The notes: generated by a model from the sequence alone, not told the origin. Counted from the first letter of the stretch, positions 54,706 through 64,000 are shown. The stretch: 64,000 bases of DNA from Gammaproteobacteria bacterium (GCA_024641505.1 JAHECY010000013.1:1-64000); one strand, 5' to 3'. Made by a program: numbers and translations.

Positions 54706-56651
54706 GGTGACGCACTCCCGGCCAATACCGGCAGCAGCGGCGTAAAATAGTACAGGCGACCAGTGTGTTGCAGCGCCGCAAGCCGCATACGTTCAAAATC
54801 ATTGCTGGCGGCATCACTGACATGCATCTGCTGCAACATGCCCATAGCCTGATACAAGCCCGTCTCGGCCTGTTTACGGGCGATACGCGCCGCCGCTACC
54901 GCGGAGCGCGCCGTATGCAGATTACGCAGGGTTTCCAGCAGTTCATTCTCATTGACGTCCGCGCCGATGTCCCGACGTTTACGCAAGCGATCGAAAGCGG
55001 TTTCGCTGAAGTTCGCCATCTCCTGGGAAAATTTCAATCGGCTATCCGCCAGTTGCACGAGGTCAAAGCCCATATCGATCTCCTGTCGTACACGTAGCTG
55101 CAACAGCTGCCCCTGCAGTGCGGTGTCCTCGGCACCGGCGGTGGCGCCGGTGACCCGGGCCCGTGCCGCCCGGTTGAACAATGGATAACGGTAACTGACG
55201 CCATATTCCTGGGTACGACTGTCCGGGTCCAGCAGATGGGACACGGAATCCGTCATGGACTTATAGCCGTAAACGCTGCCATCCTGCATCAAATTCATGG
55301 CCGCGCTGAAGTTGATGTTCGGTCGCGCCTGATTTCCGGCCGCGAATTGAGTCAGCTGCGCCGTATCCTTTGCCAGCGCCTGCAGGTGTACATCGGGGCG
55401 CTGTTGCAGCGCATTGGCGAGCGCGGCTTCCCTGCTGGGCAAGTTGGCCGCGGCCAGCAACCTGGAATATCCATAGGGGAGATAAATGAACCGATCGGCC
55501 GCCGACGCCTCATCTTCCACCAACAATCCCAGCGTCTGCGAGGCGGCGAAATACAGCTGCCTTGCTTCTTCCTGTTCAGCCGAAGCCCGCGCCAATTCCG
55601 CCTCGATCAACGCGCTGTCGTAGTTGGTGGCCTTGCCGGATTGCAGCAAGCGCTGCGTGCGCTGAACCTGTTCCCGCACCAGTTCGACATTTCCATCGGC
55701 GAGCGCAATACGTTCAAGCATCGCCACCAGGCGCCAGTAGCCGGCATCCACCTCCGCGCTGATGGCATCGAGCGCCGCTCTTACGTCCCAATGAGCCGAT
55801 TCAAATTCCTTGCGCCGCAAGGCCTGCTGTATGGCCGCCGGTCCGTAGTTGCCAAAACCCGCGCCACCCGGCAGCGGCGTATCCAGATTGAGCAGCATAT
55901 TGGATGACCACGACGCGTTATAACTGTACCGCTTTTTCGCGACATTGTAGTATACGTCCTTGTCAACGGTCATCACGCCCAGCGCGATACGCGTGCCCCA
56001 TGGCGTCAATTGATCGAGATTGACATTGTATTCCGTGGATTCTTCCGGACCGTTGATCTGGCGCTGACTGACCTCGATATCTTTAGTGACGGTCTCACTT
56101 TCCTGCCGCGTACGGAAACCAATGGTCGCGACCTGCGGATCATTAGCGTCCTGCGGCACCACGATATCCAAGGGACTTTTAGGCGTGAATTTACGTTCCA
56201 CGATGGTGCCATTGATGGTGCGCTCGTAAGTCTGGTTTTTGCGCCGCCCGACACCCAGATTCAGCTGCGGGTCGAACACCGCCTGCGCTTCCTGTATGGC
56301 ATCACGCACCTTCTCCGACTCCGCCTTGCGCACCCGCAGGGCGAGATTTTTGTTCAATGCCTGCAACAACGCCTGATCGCGACGCAGGTACTGAATCTGA
56401 CGGTTTGCCAACAAGTGCCAGGCACCGATGTTCTTCGGCGCGCTCACGGCATCTTCAACCACTTTATGAAACTGGCGTTCCGCCGCCGGCACGTCGACCG
56501 CCAGACTCGCGCGTGGGCTCGCGTCAGATGGCGCATTCGCCGGCGCAGCGGCCAGCACCACGCCGTCGAGGGCGCAGCCTGCCAGCGCCAGCAGCACCGC
56601 ACCAGCGATGCGCATCGACTGCGGATCTCGGTTATTATGCCACCCGGACAT
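54702..56651 (-). CDS. TolC-like outer membrane efflux protein (third of three)
   Basis: 649 aa, with a strong ribosome site (AAGGAGGTGG) before the ATG at 56651, which shares one base with the previous stop (TAATG). Signal peptide about residues 13-35 (RIAGAVLLALAGCALDGVVL). An N-terminal extension of about 80 residues is followed by the OEP pattern: ALLQALNKNLALRVRKAESE, EAQAVFDPQLNLGVG, AALDAISAEVDAGYWRLVAM, LLQSGKATNYDSALIEAELA, and the second half with RAARARVTGATAGAED and ADSRLKFSQEMANFSETAFD. It should form the outer membrane channel of a type I exporter or efflux pump. It is longer than usual TolC (about 450-490). Confidence 0.85.
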   Translation of the reverse strand: MSGWHNNRDPQSMRIAGAVLLALAGCALDGVVLAAAPANAPSDASPRASLAVDVPAAERQFHKVVEDAVSAPKNIGAWHLLANRQIQYLRRDQALLQALNKNLALRVRKAESEKVRDAIQEAQAVFDPQLNLGVGRRKNQTYERTINGTIVERKFTPKSPLDIVVPQDANDPQVATIGFRTRQESETVTKDIEVSQRQINGPEESTEYNVNLDQLTPWGTRIALGVMTVDKDVYYNVAKKRYSYNASWSSNMLLNLDTPLPGGAGFGNYGPAAIQQALRRKEFESAHWDVRAALDAISAEVDAGYWRLVAMLERIALADGNVELVREQVQRTQRLLQSGKATNYDSALIEAELARASAEQEEARQLYFAASQTLGLLVEDEASAADRFIYLPYGYSRLLAAANLPSREAALANALQQRPDVHLQALAKDTAQLTQFAAGNQARPNINFSAAMNLMQDGSVYGYKSMTDSVSHLLDPDSRTQEYGVSYRYPLFNRAARARVTGATAGAEDTALQGQLLQLRVRQEIDMGFDLVQLADSRLKFSQEMANFSETAFDRLRKRRDIGADVNENELLETLRNLHTARSAVAAARIARKQAETGLYQAMGMLQQMHVSDAASNDFERMRLAALQHTGRLYYFTPLLPVLAGSASP

Positions 56652-58564
56652 TATTCCACCTCCTTGAAAAACCTCAGCAGTCCCGATCGCTGTATCGAAG
56701 CCACCCGCGATGCATCAAGGTCCTGCTGCGCCACCAGTTTGGCGTAAAAACCCGGCAACCGTCCCTGGGCCGCCAAATAATTCGTGCGTGCCAGATGTAA
56801 ATCGATCTCCGCCTGTATCAATTGCTGGCGCGCGTCCAATAGCTCATCACCTTTGATCACCAGTTCGTACTCGCGCACGTTGCGCGCCTGCTGACCGCTG
56901 CTGATCTTGTCATAGATAAAGGTGGTCAATTCGACGTTCTTGCGCTGTAAATCCACAATCTTGCGGGCGCTGGTCAGCACGGAAATCGCGTCGTTGCTGC
57001 GCCGTATGGCGCTATTGGCGGCGGCTTTGCGCAAGGCCAGCGCCTGCGCATGACGATAGCGCGCTTGATCCCGGGCGGCGGCGGCCGCGCTGTTGCCCAG
57101 TGGATAAACATAGACCATGCTGTATTTTTGCGATATGAAATCCGGATCGGAAATATGTCCCACTGCCTCACTGGCGCTGGCATAACCAAATACATTGTGA
57201 TTCTGCCCTAATGTCACACCGGCATTGATACTCAAATCCGGTGCCGCATCCCGACGCCGAAACTGATAATCCAGTTCGGCGATGCGCGCCGCGCGGTCCG
57301 CCGCCAGCACCTGTGGATGCTGTTCCGGGGCGGCGGGTGTTTCGGTCATCACCAGTTGCGGATCCACCGTCAGCGCATGATCATAGCCGGAGGGTAACAA
57401 TACCGTTCCCGCCGCCATGTCGAGCAGTACCACAAGCTGATCGGAGGCATTCAGAAATTCGTACCAGGTTTGCTCTAGCTGGGACTGCACTCGTGCCTGA
57501 TCCGCCGCCACATGCGCTTTTTCATAGGCCGTGATCTGGTTCAGTTCGAACAGTCGCTCAGTGCGTCGCACCACTTGGGAGAGATTATCCAGGTGCATTT
57601 GCGCCACTTCCACATTGCGCGCTTGCTGCACCAGATTCCAGAAGGCGGCATCCACGGTCAGCAAGGTATCGTTAATAATAGCGTCCACTTCGGCGCGCGC
57701 CTGCTGCACGGCTTCCCGGGCGCTGTTGGCATCGCTATCCGAGCGGGCGTAGGCGCCGGAATTACGGGTCCAAGGCAAAGGCGCGCTGAAATTCACATCC
57801 AAAGAAGCCGTCCACGGCCGGCCATAGGAACCATAGCGGGCTTTGTCCGCGAAACGCGCGCCATAATTGTTGATATAATAAGTATCCCGCCGCAACAGGC
57901 CCAGGCCCAGATCCAGTGCCAAGCCCCAGGGCAACTGCTGTACCCAGCCCAATTGATAATTCCAGGAATCCTGCGGCCCGACCAGAGAACTTTCACTGGC
58001 GACGATCCTGGTTTCATGGTAACCCTCGGTCCTGGGTCGATCAAATGTTACATATTCCACCGGTCCCTCATCGAAGGTGACGGCATTGCTCACCGTCTGA
58101 CCGCCGTCGGTATTGTATTCCTGCGTGGCGCTACTGTACTTGCTGTCGCTGAGCACCCGGTCGTAGCGGGAAGCGCGCGCAAACTGCGCGGTCAACGTGA
58201 ACACCGGATCGAATAACGCCGACGCCTCCTGCAATGCAACCTGCGCCTGAGTATTGAACACCTGTCCGCGCTTGATATCGAGATTATTGTTAAGTGCCCG
58301 CATGGCGGCATCGCGCCAAGCCACATCCTGCCATTGCAAACCCGTAATCCTGGAACCCACTCCGTCCCGGCGCTGCTGCGCCGCTTTGCGAACGAATTCA
58401 TTCAAGGCCAGTTCTTGGCTGCTGGGCGCGATCGTCGCATTTTGTTGCGCCGGGATACCGGGTGGCGTGCCTGGTTCCGCCGCTATGCCAGTTTCGACAA
58501 TCAGCAACAGCGCGCCGCCCACAACAGCCACGGACCATGCAGTTAAACTCAAGCGTGCCATCAT
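56651..58564 (-). CDS. TolC-like outer membrane efflux protein (second of three)
   Basis: 637 aa from the ATG at 58564, which overlaps the preceding TolC-like stop as ATGA; AAGGAG lies 6 bases upstream. Signal peptide (SVAVVGGALLLIVETGIAA). OEP pattern: AMRALNNNLDIKRGQVFNTQ, EASALFDPVFTLTAQFARA, ARAEVDAIINDTLLTVDAAF, WNLVQQARNVEVAQMHLDNL, NQITAYEKAHVAADQARVQ, with the second half containing GNSAAAAARDQARYRHAQ. It is a distinct paralogue of its two neighbours, not a recent duplicate. Same operon, same inferred role as an outer membrane channel or its accessory. Confidence 0.85.
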   Translation of the reverse strand: MMARLSLTAWSVAVVGGALLLIVETGIAAEPGTPPGIPAQQNATIAPSSQELALNEFVRKAAQQRRDGVGSRITGLQWQDVAWRDAAMRALNNNLDIKRGQVFNTQAQVALQEASALFDPVFTLTAQFARASRYDRVLSDSKYSSATQEYNTDGGQTVSNAVTFDEGPVEYVTFDRPRTEGYHETRIVASESSLVGPQDSWNYQLGWVQQLPWGLALDLGLGLLRRDTYYINNYGARFADKARYGSYGRPWTASLDVNFSAPLPWTRNSGAYARSDSDANSAREAVQQARAEVDAIINDTLLTVDAAFWNLVQQARNVEVAQMHLDNLSQVVRRTERLFELNQITAYEKAHVAADQARVQSQLEQTWYEFLNASDQLVVLLDMAAGTVLLPSGYDHALTVDPQLVMTETPAAPEQHPQVLAADRAARIAELDYQFRRRDAAPDLSINAGVTLGQNHNVFGYASASEAVGHISDPDFISQKYSMVYVYPLGNSAAAAARDQARYRHAQALALRKAAANSAIRRSNDAISVLTSARKIVDLQRKNVELTTFIYDKISSGQQARNVREYELVIKGDELLDARQQLIQAEIDLHLARTNYLAAQGRLPGFYAKLVAQQDLDASRVASIQRSGLLRFFKEVE

Positions 58565-60435
58565 TGCCGCTCCTTGGCGCTGTGCGCCGTATACCATTGA
58601 TGAAGCCGGCCCGCCGCAAACAACGATTGCGCCTGTTCGCGCCGTGTCGCCACCGCCGCCGCGATATAGGCATCGACCGCCTGGTAAAGCATTTGCAGAG
58701 TGCGTACCCGCTCAAACTCGGTCAGGGAGTTCTGCTCCCGCATACGACCGGATCTGTCATAGGCACTCTGTGCCAAGTCGAGATTAACACCGAGCTGGCC
58801 AAGGCGACTGTCGGTACTGGCTTGCGCCGACTGCGCATCCTGGTACGTCCGGTGCACGTTATTGCGCGCCAATGCAACCCGCAGCGCCGCCTGTTGCTGT
58901 TCGGTACGGGATCTGCTCCAGGCGGCTTTCTCCGCCCGCTGCCCGAAGGCATAGCGGTAGTTGATGCCGATATAGGTTTGGCGCTGATCAGGATCAAAAA
59001 TATGCTCATAGGAGTCATTCCAGGTCTTATAGCCAAATACCTGGTCGCTCTGCCGATAGCTGATATTCATTACCAGACTGATATCGGGTCGCACTTGCTC
59101 GGCGAAGAAGCGGGTCAACAACGTGTTTTTCTGCTGTTCAAGTGACGCCATCAGCACTTCGGGGTGCTGATCCGCCATTTGACGAATATCGACAGCCTCC
59201 ACCATTTCGTCGGACAGCAGTTCGGCAACCGACACATCGGCGACCAGCACGGCGCCATCATCGAGATTCAAAAGATCTACCAGCAGATTGGAAGCGCCCA
59301 GATATTCCTGCCACGCCAATTCACTGGCGATGGCTGTGCGTTCCAGCTCAGTATCCAGTTGCGCCATATCGTAGGAGGTAAGATTATTCGAGTCGAACAA
59401 ACGCCTGCCGCGTTGCGCCAGTGCCGTAGCGGCATCTAAATGGTGCTGCACCATGCTCAACCGATACTGCCGACGCACCAGATCCCAAAATGCGGCGGCT
59501 ACCTGATTCAGCACTTCATTACTGCGCTGCTCCAGGCGCAACTTGCCGATGTCTCGATCCAGGTTTGCCACCTCGGTATTGACACGCGGCCCATAGGCCT
59601 GGGCACCAAAATTGCGCGCATAGGGCATGGGAGTATTGAAGGTAAAAAAGAAAGCGCTGGTCCAGGGATAATTGGAGCCGGTACCGATCGGATCGCCATG
59701 GGAGCCGTTGATCAGCTCCATGCGATTCAAGGTACTGTAACCACTCTTGATGCGGCGCGTTGATTGCAGTTGCGCGGAAACGCTGCTGCCCCAGGGCAGG
59801 ACTTGCAAGGCCTGAATAGCGAAAACGTTGGCTTCCGGTTCCACAGGGGTTTTGGAACTGGCTAATTCAACTCTTGTGTCAACCGCAGTCTCCATTGAAC
59901 AATATTCCGGATTGATGATTTCACCATCAATGATCACACAGGTCAAGCGGCCAAGATCCTGTGCCTGCTGATCCTGCGCGTTGACGGCTACCGCCGTTTC
60001 CTCGTCGGTACCGACTATATTGCCGTCTTGTTCCCCCGCCTGATTTGTCTTGCCTTCATATTCACGGGTGATCTCGGCACTGCGCGCCATAAAGCCGGTA
60101 CGCGTATGTTCGGCCCGCAGCGCAAACAGTGGATCGAAAGCACTGCGGCTGAATGCGATACCGGCCGCTGCGGACTGCAAAGCATTGCGTTCCGCCAGCA
60201 GCAACGGACTGCTGTTGATAGCGCGGCGGTATGCGTCGTCTTGTTTGATAATCATCGGCACCGGCGTCGCCGCGCCGCCGCTGACGGACATGGATTTGAT
60301 ACGCCCGGTGACGACAGCGGCACCGTTACCTCCGACAATCATATCCATGACCGCCTGGGGCACCGGCGCCGCCGTGACCGGCGTAACGCTCCACAGCGCC
60401 ACTATCGAAATTACCGCGCCTACCCTTCCCATCAT
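58561..60435 (-). CDS. TolC-like outer membrane efflux protein (first of three)
   Basis: 624 aa, ATG at 60435 with GGGAAG upstream. Signal peptide (VGAVISIVALWSVTPVTAA). OEP features: ALQSAAAGIAFSRSAFDPLF, LRLEQRSNEVLNQVAAAFWD, RRGRRLFDSNNLTSYDMAQL, AYDRSGRMREQNSLTEFERV, and the RYAFGQRAEKAAWSRSRTEQ segment. The first 130 residues carry an extra part not seen in TolC. Downstream of the FHA gene with a 35-base gap. Three different TolC-like genes in a row suggests either a heterotrimeric channel or separate channels for separate cargo. Confidence 0.85.
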   Translation of the reverse strand: MMGRVGAVISIVALWSVTPVTAAPVPQAVMDMIVGGNGAAVVTGRIKSMSVSGGAATPVPMIIKQDDAYRRAINSSPLLLAERNALQSAAAGIAFSRSAFDPLFALRAEHTRTGFMARSAEITREYEGKTNQAGEQDGNIVGTDEETAVAVNAQDQQAQDLGRLTCVIIDGEIINPEYCSMETAVDTRVELASSKTPVEPEANVFAIQALQVLPWGSSVSAQLQSTRRIKSGYSTLNRMELINGSHGDPIGTGSNYPWTSAFFFTFNTPMPYARNFGAQAYGPRVNTEVANLDRDIGKLRLEQRSNEVLNQVAAAFWDLVRRQYRLSMVQHHLDAATALAQRGRRLFDSNNLTSYDMAQLDTELERTAIASELAWQEYLGASNLLVDLLNLDDGAVLVADVSVAELLSDEMVEAVDIRQMADQHPEVLMASLEQQKNTLLTRFFAEQVRPDISLVMNISYRQSDQVFGYKTWNDSYEHIFDPDQRQTYIGINYRYAFGQRAEKAAWSRSRTEQQQAALRVALARNNVHRTYQDAQSAQASTDSRLGQLGVNLDLAQSAYDRSGRMREQNSLTEFERVRTLQMLYQAVDAYIAAAVATRREQAQSLFAAGRLHQWYTAHSAKERQ

Positions 60436-60470
60436 TGGTGCTTCCCTTTTCGCTACTGCTCGACGGCCAC

Positions 60471-62174
60471 CTACGAGCCGGTTTCCTGACGCCGGCTCAA
60501 TTCATCCCAGCGATTGATAATACGCAAGGAATTTTCGTCAACTTTTTCCACCAGCCGTTGAAAATACGGATACGTAACCGAAATCGCCAGATGTCCATTC
60601 TTCTTCTTATCGATGAACTCTTTCTTATAGTGCTGGGCTTCCTTGAGATCATACATGTTTGGCGCGCGCTCACTGCCCGCCACCGGGTCTGGAAAGCGCT
60701 GCACAAACAGACTCAGACGCATCATTACTGCACTTAACGACAACAGGTCCGCCACGTCCTGAATGGTTTTATGCTGCTCCGCGCCAACATCACTCCTCAC
60801 CACCAGCGGCTGCAGTTTGGCTTCATGCTCGGCCACCAGATCCAGCGCCTCCTGTACCATGCTCGCCTGCATCAACCGATTCAAGTCACGCTCGAAACCG
60901 AGAAACATTAATTGCGCTTGGGCGGCCGCCAGCGAGGAATCGTCGGGATAGTGACTGGCCACCACATTGAGTTGCGCCGACACATCACGAATTTCATTCA
61001 TTTGATTAAGAAATTGCTGGCTGTTGACCGACACATTATCCTCTTCCATGCCGGTCAGAATTGCCTGCACCCGGGCCACGCTGCTGGATATTTCCGCATT
61101 CTTTTCCCGATGACCGGCATTGAGAAAATAAACCAGTATCAGCAAAGCCACCACAAAACCCAAAGCAGCGGCTGGCGCCGGACGCATGGTGCGGCGCACA
61201 TGTTTTTTCGCGGGCGCGGCAGCGACAGCTTGCGCTCTCGGTGCCGATGCCGGCATGGGTTTGGCGACAATCGGCGCCGCTACCGGTACTGCCACCGGCT
61301 CTTGGGATTGCGCTTGCTCTTCCTCAATCGCTTTAATCAGCACTTCGCTGGCGCGTACATCATCGAATAACATGGTGCCGGCCTCATCCTCGACGACCGC
61401 AGCTTTGCCTTGGGCGGCGCCGGCCTGCTGTACCTTAACCGTAAATTGAAAGTTCACGGGACCCACCTGCACCTGATCACCATCCCGCAACATGGATTTG
61501 CGAATCTGCTCGCCATTGATGCGCACGCCATTGGTGCTTTTCAGATCCTCAACCCACCAGTTGCCCTGCGCATAACTGAACTCGGCATGTTTGCGCGATA
61601 TTTTTTTGTGCTCCACATGCAGTTCGGTATCGGCATCTCGGCCCATGCACATGGTCTGCGCGCCCAGCGCGAACGCCAGGCCGGGAAACTGTTCATCCTG
61701 GCTCATCAATGTTGCGGACATGGTGGGCACATGCTCGGTGCCCGCCGGTGCCAACATTGTGGCATTGACGTCCAAAACGTTGCCGGCGCCGTCGCTGTCG
61801 ACTATTACCGTGGCCGCCGGTAATTCATTTTCGAACCTAAATGGCAAAGCACCGAATTCCACGATATCGCCGTCGGTCAGCGCCACCATCGAGACTCGTT
61901 TGCCGTTGACCTGCACCCCATTGCTGCTGTTGAGATCCTCAAGTGTCCAAACTCCGGCACTGTTGCTGATACGAGCATGCTGCCGCGACACTTGATTGTC
62001 CTCGACCAATAAATCGGCCTGGGCGTCACGGCCGATCACTTGTCCATCCCCCGACAATTCGAACAACAGACCGTGAAACCTGTCGTCAAGAGACACCAAT
62101 CGTGCCTGGCCGGCGCCGGCGAACCCAGCCGCGCCCGGGGCCGAGTCTTTGCGCATGTCATTCTTGCTTGCCAC
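60471..62174 (-). CDS. Inner-membrane protein with two FHA domains
   Basis: 567 aa, GTG start at 62174 with AAGGGGAAG upstream (ATG at 62156 is an alternative). FHA 1 (about 35-115: GQVIGRDAQADLLVEDNQVS, RQHARISNSAGVWTLEDLNS, SNGVQVNGKRV); FHA 2 (about 165-245: MCMGRDADTELHVEHKKISR, KHAEFSYAQGNWWVEDLKST, NGVRINGEQI); Ala/Pro linker; one membrane segment (about 336-352, AAALGFVVALLILVYFLNAG); then a helical periplasmic domain (about 360-567). FHA domains bind phosphothreonine, and SRQH/SRKH plus SNG/TNG motifs are intact in both. It likely couples cytoplasmic Thr phosphorylation to the exporter, with the PP2C gene at 50.5 kb as counterpart. Confidence 0.9.
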   Translation of the reverse strand: MASKNDMRKDSAPGAAGFAGAGQARLVSLDDRFHGLLFELSGDGQVIGRDAQADLLVEDNQVSRQHARISNSAGVWTLEDLNSSNGVQVNGKRVSMVALTDGDIVEFGALPFRFENELPAATVIVDSDGAGNVLDVNATMLAPAGTEHVPTMSATLMSQDEQFPGLAFALGAQTMCMGRDADTELHVEHKKISRKHAEFSYAQGNWWVEDLKSTNGVRINGEQIRKSMLRDGDQVQVGPVNFQFTVKVQQAGAAQGKAAVVEDEAGTMLFDDVRASEVLIKAIEEEQAQSQEPVAVPVAAPIVAKPMPASAPRAQAVAAAPAKKHVRRTMRPAPAAALGFVVALLILVYFLNAGHREKNAEISSSVARVQAILTGMEEDNVSVNSQQFLNQMNEIRDVSAQLNVVASHYPDDSSLAAAQAQLMFLGFERDLNRLMQASMVQEALDLVAEHEAKLQPLVVRSDVGAEQHKTIQDVADLLSLSAVMMRLSLFVQRFPDPVAGSERAPNMYDLKEAQHYKKEFIDKKKNGHLAISVTYPYFQRLVEKVDENSLRIINRWDELSRRQETGS

Positions 62175-62200
62175 AATCTTCCCCTTTACATTCGAACCGA

Positions 62201-64000
62201 CTAGACCAGCGGCGGCAGATCGAACTGCGATTTCGCCAAATTATAGTATGATCCCTTGTAGCCCTTTTCCTTAAGGTAATCCGGATCGGTCAATTCCGCG
62301 TGCGCGCCCATCTCCGCCACTTTACCGTCGCTGATATAGCAAATGACATCGGCATTGACAATGGTGCTCAAGCGATGCGCAATGGTTATCGACGTCCGAC
62401 CCTTGAGAATGTTTTCCATATTATGCTGAATCTGCTTTTCCGATTCGTTATCCAGCGCACTGGTGGCTTCATCGAAAATCAGAATACTCGGATTCCGGTA
62501 AAGCGCGCGGGCAATACAGATGCGCTGGCGCTGCCCCCCTGATATACCAATGCCTTTCTCACCCACCAGAGTCTGGTATCCCAGAGGATAATTGATAACG
62601 AATTCATGCGCCCCGGCGAGGCGCGCCGCTTCCAGCACCGCCTGCATGTCCGGAGTGGGATCACCGAGGGCGATATTCTCCGCCACCGTACCGGCAAACA
62701 GAAAGCTGTCCTGCAACACCACCCCGATGTTGCGGCGCAACGAACCCAGATCGAGATTGCGGATGTCCTTGCCATCCACTTTACACTGCCCGGATTTTGG
62801 TACATTGAATCCCAGCACCATTTTGGCAATGGTGCTTTTGCCGCAACCGCTGGGGCCAACCAGCGCGATACGCGTTCCCGGCTCGATATTGAGATCGAAG
62901 TCCTTCATCACGAAATTTTCACGTTCATTCGCCAGGTAACTGAAATTTACTTTTTGAAAGTTGATGGCGCCACGACACTCGTTCAACGTAGCCGGCAACT
63001 TTTCAGGGTCGTTAGGCATTTCCTGTTCCGGTCGCACCGCAAGTATTTCACCAACCCGGTCCACGGACACTCTGATTTCTGCGATTTGGTTCCATAAACC
63101 CACCAGCTGATTAATCGGCGCAATCACCAACCCGACCAGCATATTGAACCCCATCAATTCCCCGATGCTCATTTGCCCCGCGATAACCTGATTCGCGCCC
63201 AGCCACAGAATCGCTATCGTCGAACTCAACCCCACTAATTTGTGCAAGCTAGTCGAAGTGAGATTCAGTTTGGAAGACTCATACCCCTTCTTCACATTCT
63301 CGACAAACGCCGATTCCCAACGCGTACGCGCCATGTATTCGTTGGCGCTGGCCTTTAGCGCCTCGATACCGTTCAACGATTCGATCAAATGGGCCTGCGT
63401 CTGGGTATTGGTTAAAAACATATCCTGCGCAATCGCCTTAATGCGCGGCGTATAAAATGCGGCGAGACCGACGTAGACGGGGATAAAAATCAATACCAGC
63501 ATGGTCAACGAAGCGTTATAGGCGAGCATCATCAACAAATACACTACGACCATCAGACTGTTCAATAACACGGTAACCGTGGAACTGGCGATAAACTCCC
63601 GAATGCGGGCATTTTGCCCGAACCGGCTCAAGATTTCGCCCTTATTACGCGTCAGAAAAAATTCCATGGGCATGCTGAGTACATGCCGATAAAACTCCGA
63701 CATCATCCGCAGATCGATGCGCGCGGTGGTATATGCCAACAACAGACTTTGCGCCGCACCGGTTAACGTGGAAAACACCGTTACCAGCGCCATGCCCACC
63801 AGCATCATATTGAGTAAAGCGACATCCTGGTGTACCACCACATTGTCCACTATGGTTTGCACGAACAATGGTGAAGCCAGGCCCAGCAGGTTTATCGCCA
63901 GCGCGGCCAACATGGCTTCACCGTAGTAGCGTTTATAAGGCAACATATAGTTGATAAAATGATATAAAGGCTTTTTCGGCGGCTCCCGTTGCTCGAATAC
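62201..64000 (-). CDS. Peptide exporter-type ABC transporter (permease and ATPase fused), N-terminus beyond the window
   Basis: 599 codons are visible; the frame stays open to the right edge (preceding the first ATG, at 63946, are residues VFEQREPPKKPLYHFINY), so the protein is longer and an N-terminal C39-type peptidase or regulatory domain may lie outside. Seen: six membrane segments (about residues 20-320) and an ATPase domain with Walker A GPSGCGKST, Q-loop VLQDSFLFAG, signature ISGGQRQRICIARAL, Walker B ILIFDEATSALD and the switch His in SITIAHRLSTI. It resembles HlyB/bacteriocin-type exporters. It sits 26 bases upstream of the FHA gene and forms the inner membrane part of the system. 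Confidence 0.85.
   Translation of the reverse strand, partial: VFEQREPPKKPLYHFINYMLPYKRYYGEAMLAALAINLLGLASPLFVQTIVDNVVVHQDVALLNMMLVGMALVTVFSTLTGAAQSLLLAYTTARIDLRMMSEFYRHVLSMPMEFFLTRNKGEILSRFGQNARIREFIASSTVTVLLNSLMVVVYLLMMLAYNASLTMLVLIFIPVYVGLAAFYTPRIKAIAQDMFLTNTQTQAHLIESLNGIEALKASANEYMARTRWESAFVENVKKGYESSKLNLTSTSLHKLVGLSSTIAILWLGANQVIAGQMSIGELMGFNMLVGLVIAPINQLVGLWNQIAEIRVSVDRVGEILAVRPEQEMPNDPEKLPATLNECRGAINFQKVNFSYLANERENFVMKDFDLNIEPGTRIALVGPSGCGKSTIAKMVLGFNVPKSGQCKVDGKDIRNLDLGSLRRNIGVVLQDSFLFAGTVAENIALGDPTPDMQAVLEAARLAGAHEFVINYPLGYQTLVGEKGIGISGGQRQRICIARALYRNPSILIFDEATSALDNESEKQIQHNMENILKGRTSITIAHRLSTIVNADVICYISDGKVAEMGAHAELTDPDYLKEKGYKGSYYNLAKSQFDLPPLV

Overview
The window comes from a gammaproteobacterial chromosome, most likely a sulfur-oxidising, flagellated, piliated autotroph or mixotroph of the Chromatiales type. 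This is inferred from gene content: a soxXYZA-soxB thiosulfate oxidation locus without soxCD in view, a tusA-dsrE2 sulfur-trafficking pair, gammaproteobacterial cmoAB, holC-valS, lptFG and pepA, a FimV-like protein and FlgT/FlgP-like flagellar proteins. The sequence shows no phage, no insertion sequence, no CRISPR array and no tRNA or rRNA that I could recognise. No species assignment is possible from the sequence alone.

Layout. 0-1.5 kb: the end of a flagellar accessory locus (FlgT-like, cut by the left edge, and an LPP20/FlgP-like lipoprotein). 1.7-6.8 kb: a secreted VWA-like protein, a FadL-type outer membrane channel, dsrE2 and tusA, and a periplasmic M48 protease with a TPR-like tail. 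7.2-11.3 kb: soxX, soxY, soxZ, soxA, a terminator, then soxB. 11.7-23 kb: housekeeping genes (lptF-lptG, divergent from pepA-holC; a YbaK-type deacylase; valS; cmoA-cmoB) with several small unknown proteins. 23-32.6 kb: a very large M4 metalloprotease with a GlyGly-CTERM-like sorting tail; a nucleotidyltransferase facing a PqqD-like/HprK-like gene pair; and a subtilisin-like protease. 32.8-38.4 kb: a FimV-like LysM protein, a protein with two degenerate receiver-like domains, and a CHASE2 adenylate/guanylate cyclase. 38.5-46.4 kb: a beta-helix lipoprotein, a FecR/TbpB-like protein beside a TPR-beta-barrel protein resembling a Slam (type XI) secretion channel, and a VWA/DnaJ pair. 46.4-48.6 kb: a FixL/FixJ-like two-component pair.

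48.7-64 kb holds what I consider the most interesting part. Two tandemly duplicated glycine-rich small proteins (77 and 80 aa) with identical C-terminal GDININT tails sit beside a PP2C phosphatase and a HemN-like radical SAM protein. On the other side are a RimK-like ATP-grasp enzyme, a second, degenerate ATP-grasp-like protein, three consecutive TolC-like outer membrane proteins, a membrane-anchored double-FHA protein, and a peptide-exporter type ABC transporter that runs off the right edge. The last six of these genes (54.7 kb ATP-grasp-like gene up to the ABC transporter) form one tightly packed minus-strand operon with ATGA/TAATG overlaps. The simplest reading is a peptide modification and type I export system under Thr-phosphorylation control (FHA plus PP2C; no kinase is visible). 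The chemistry and product are unknown.

A family of dispersed palindromic repeats built on GTAGGGTGCGTNNNACGCACC lies at three intergenic sites (11.5, 34.3 and 46.4 kb).
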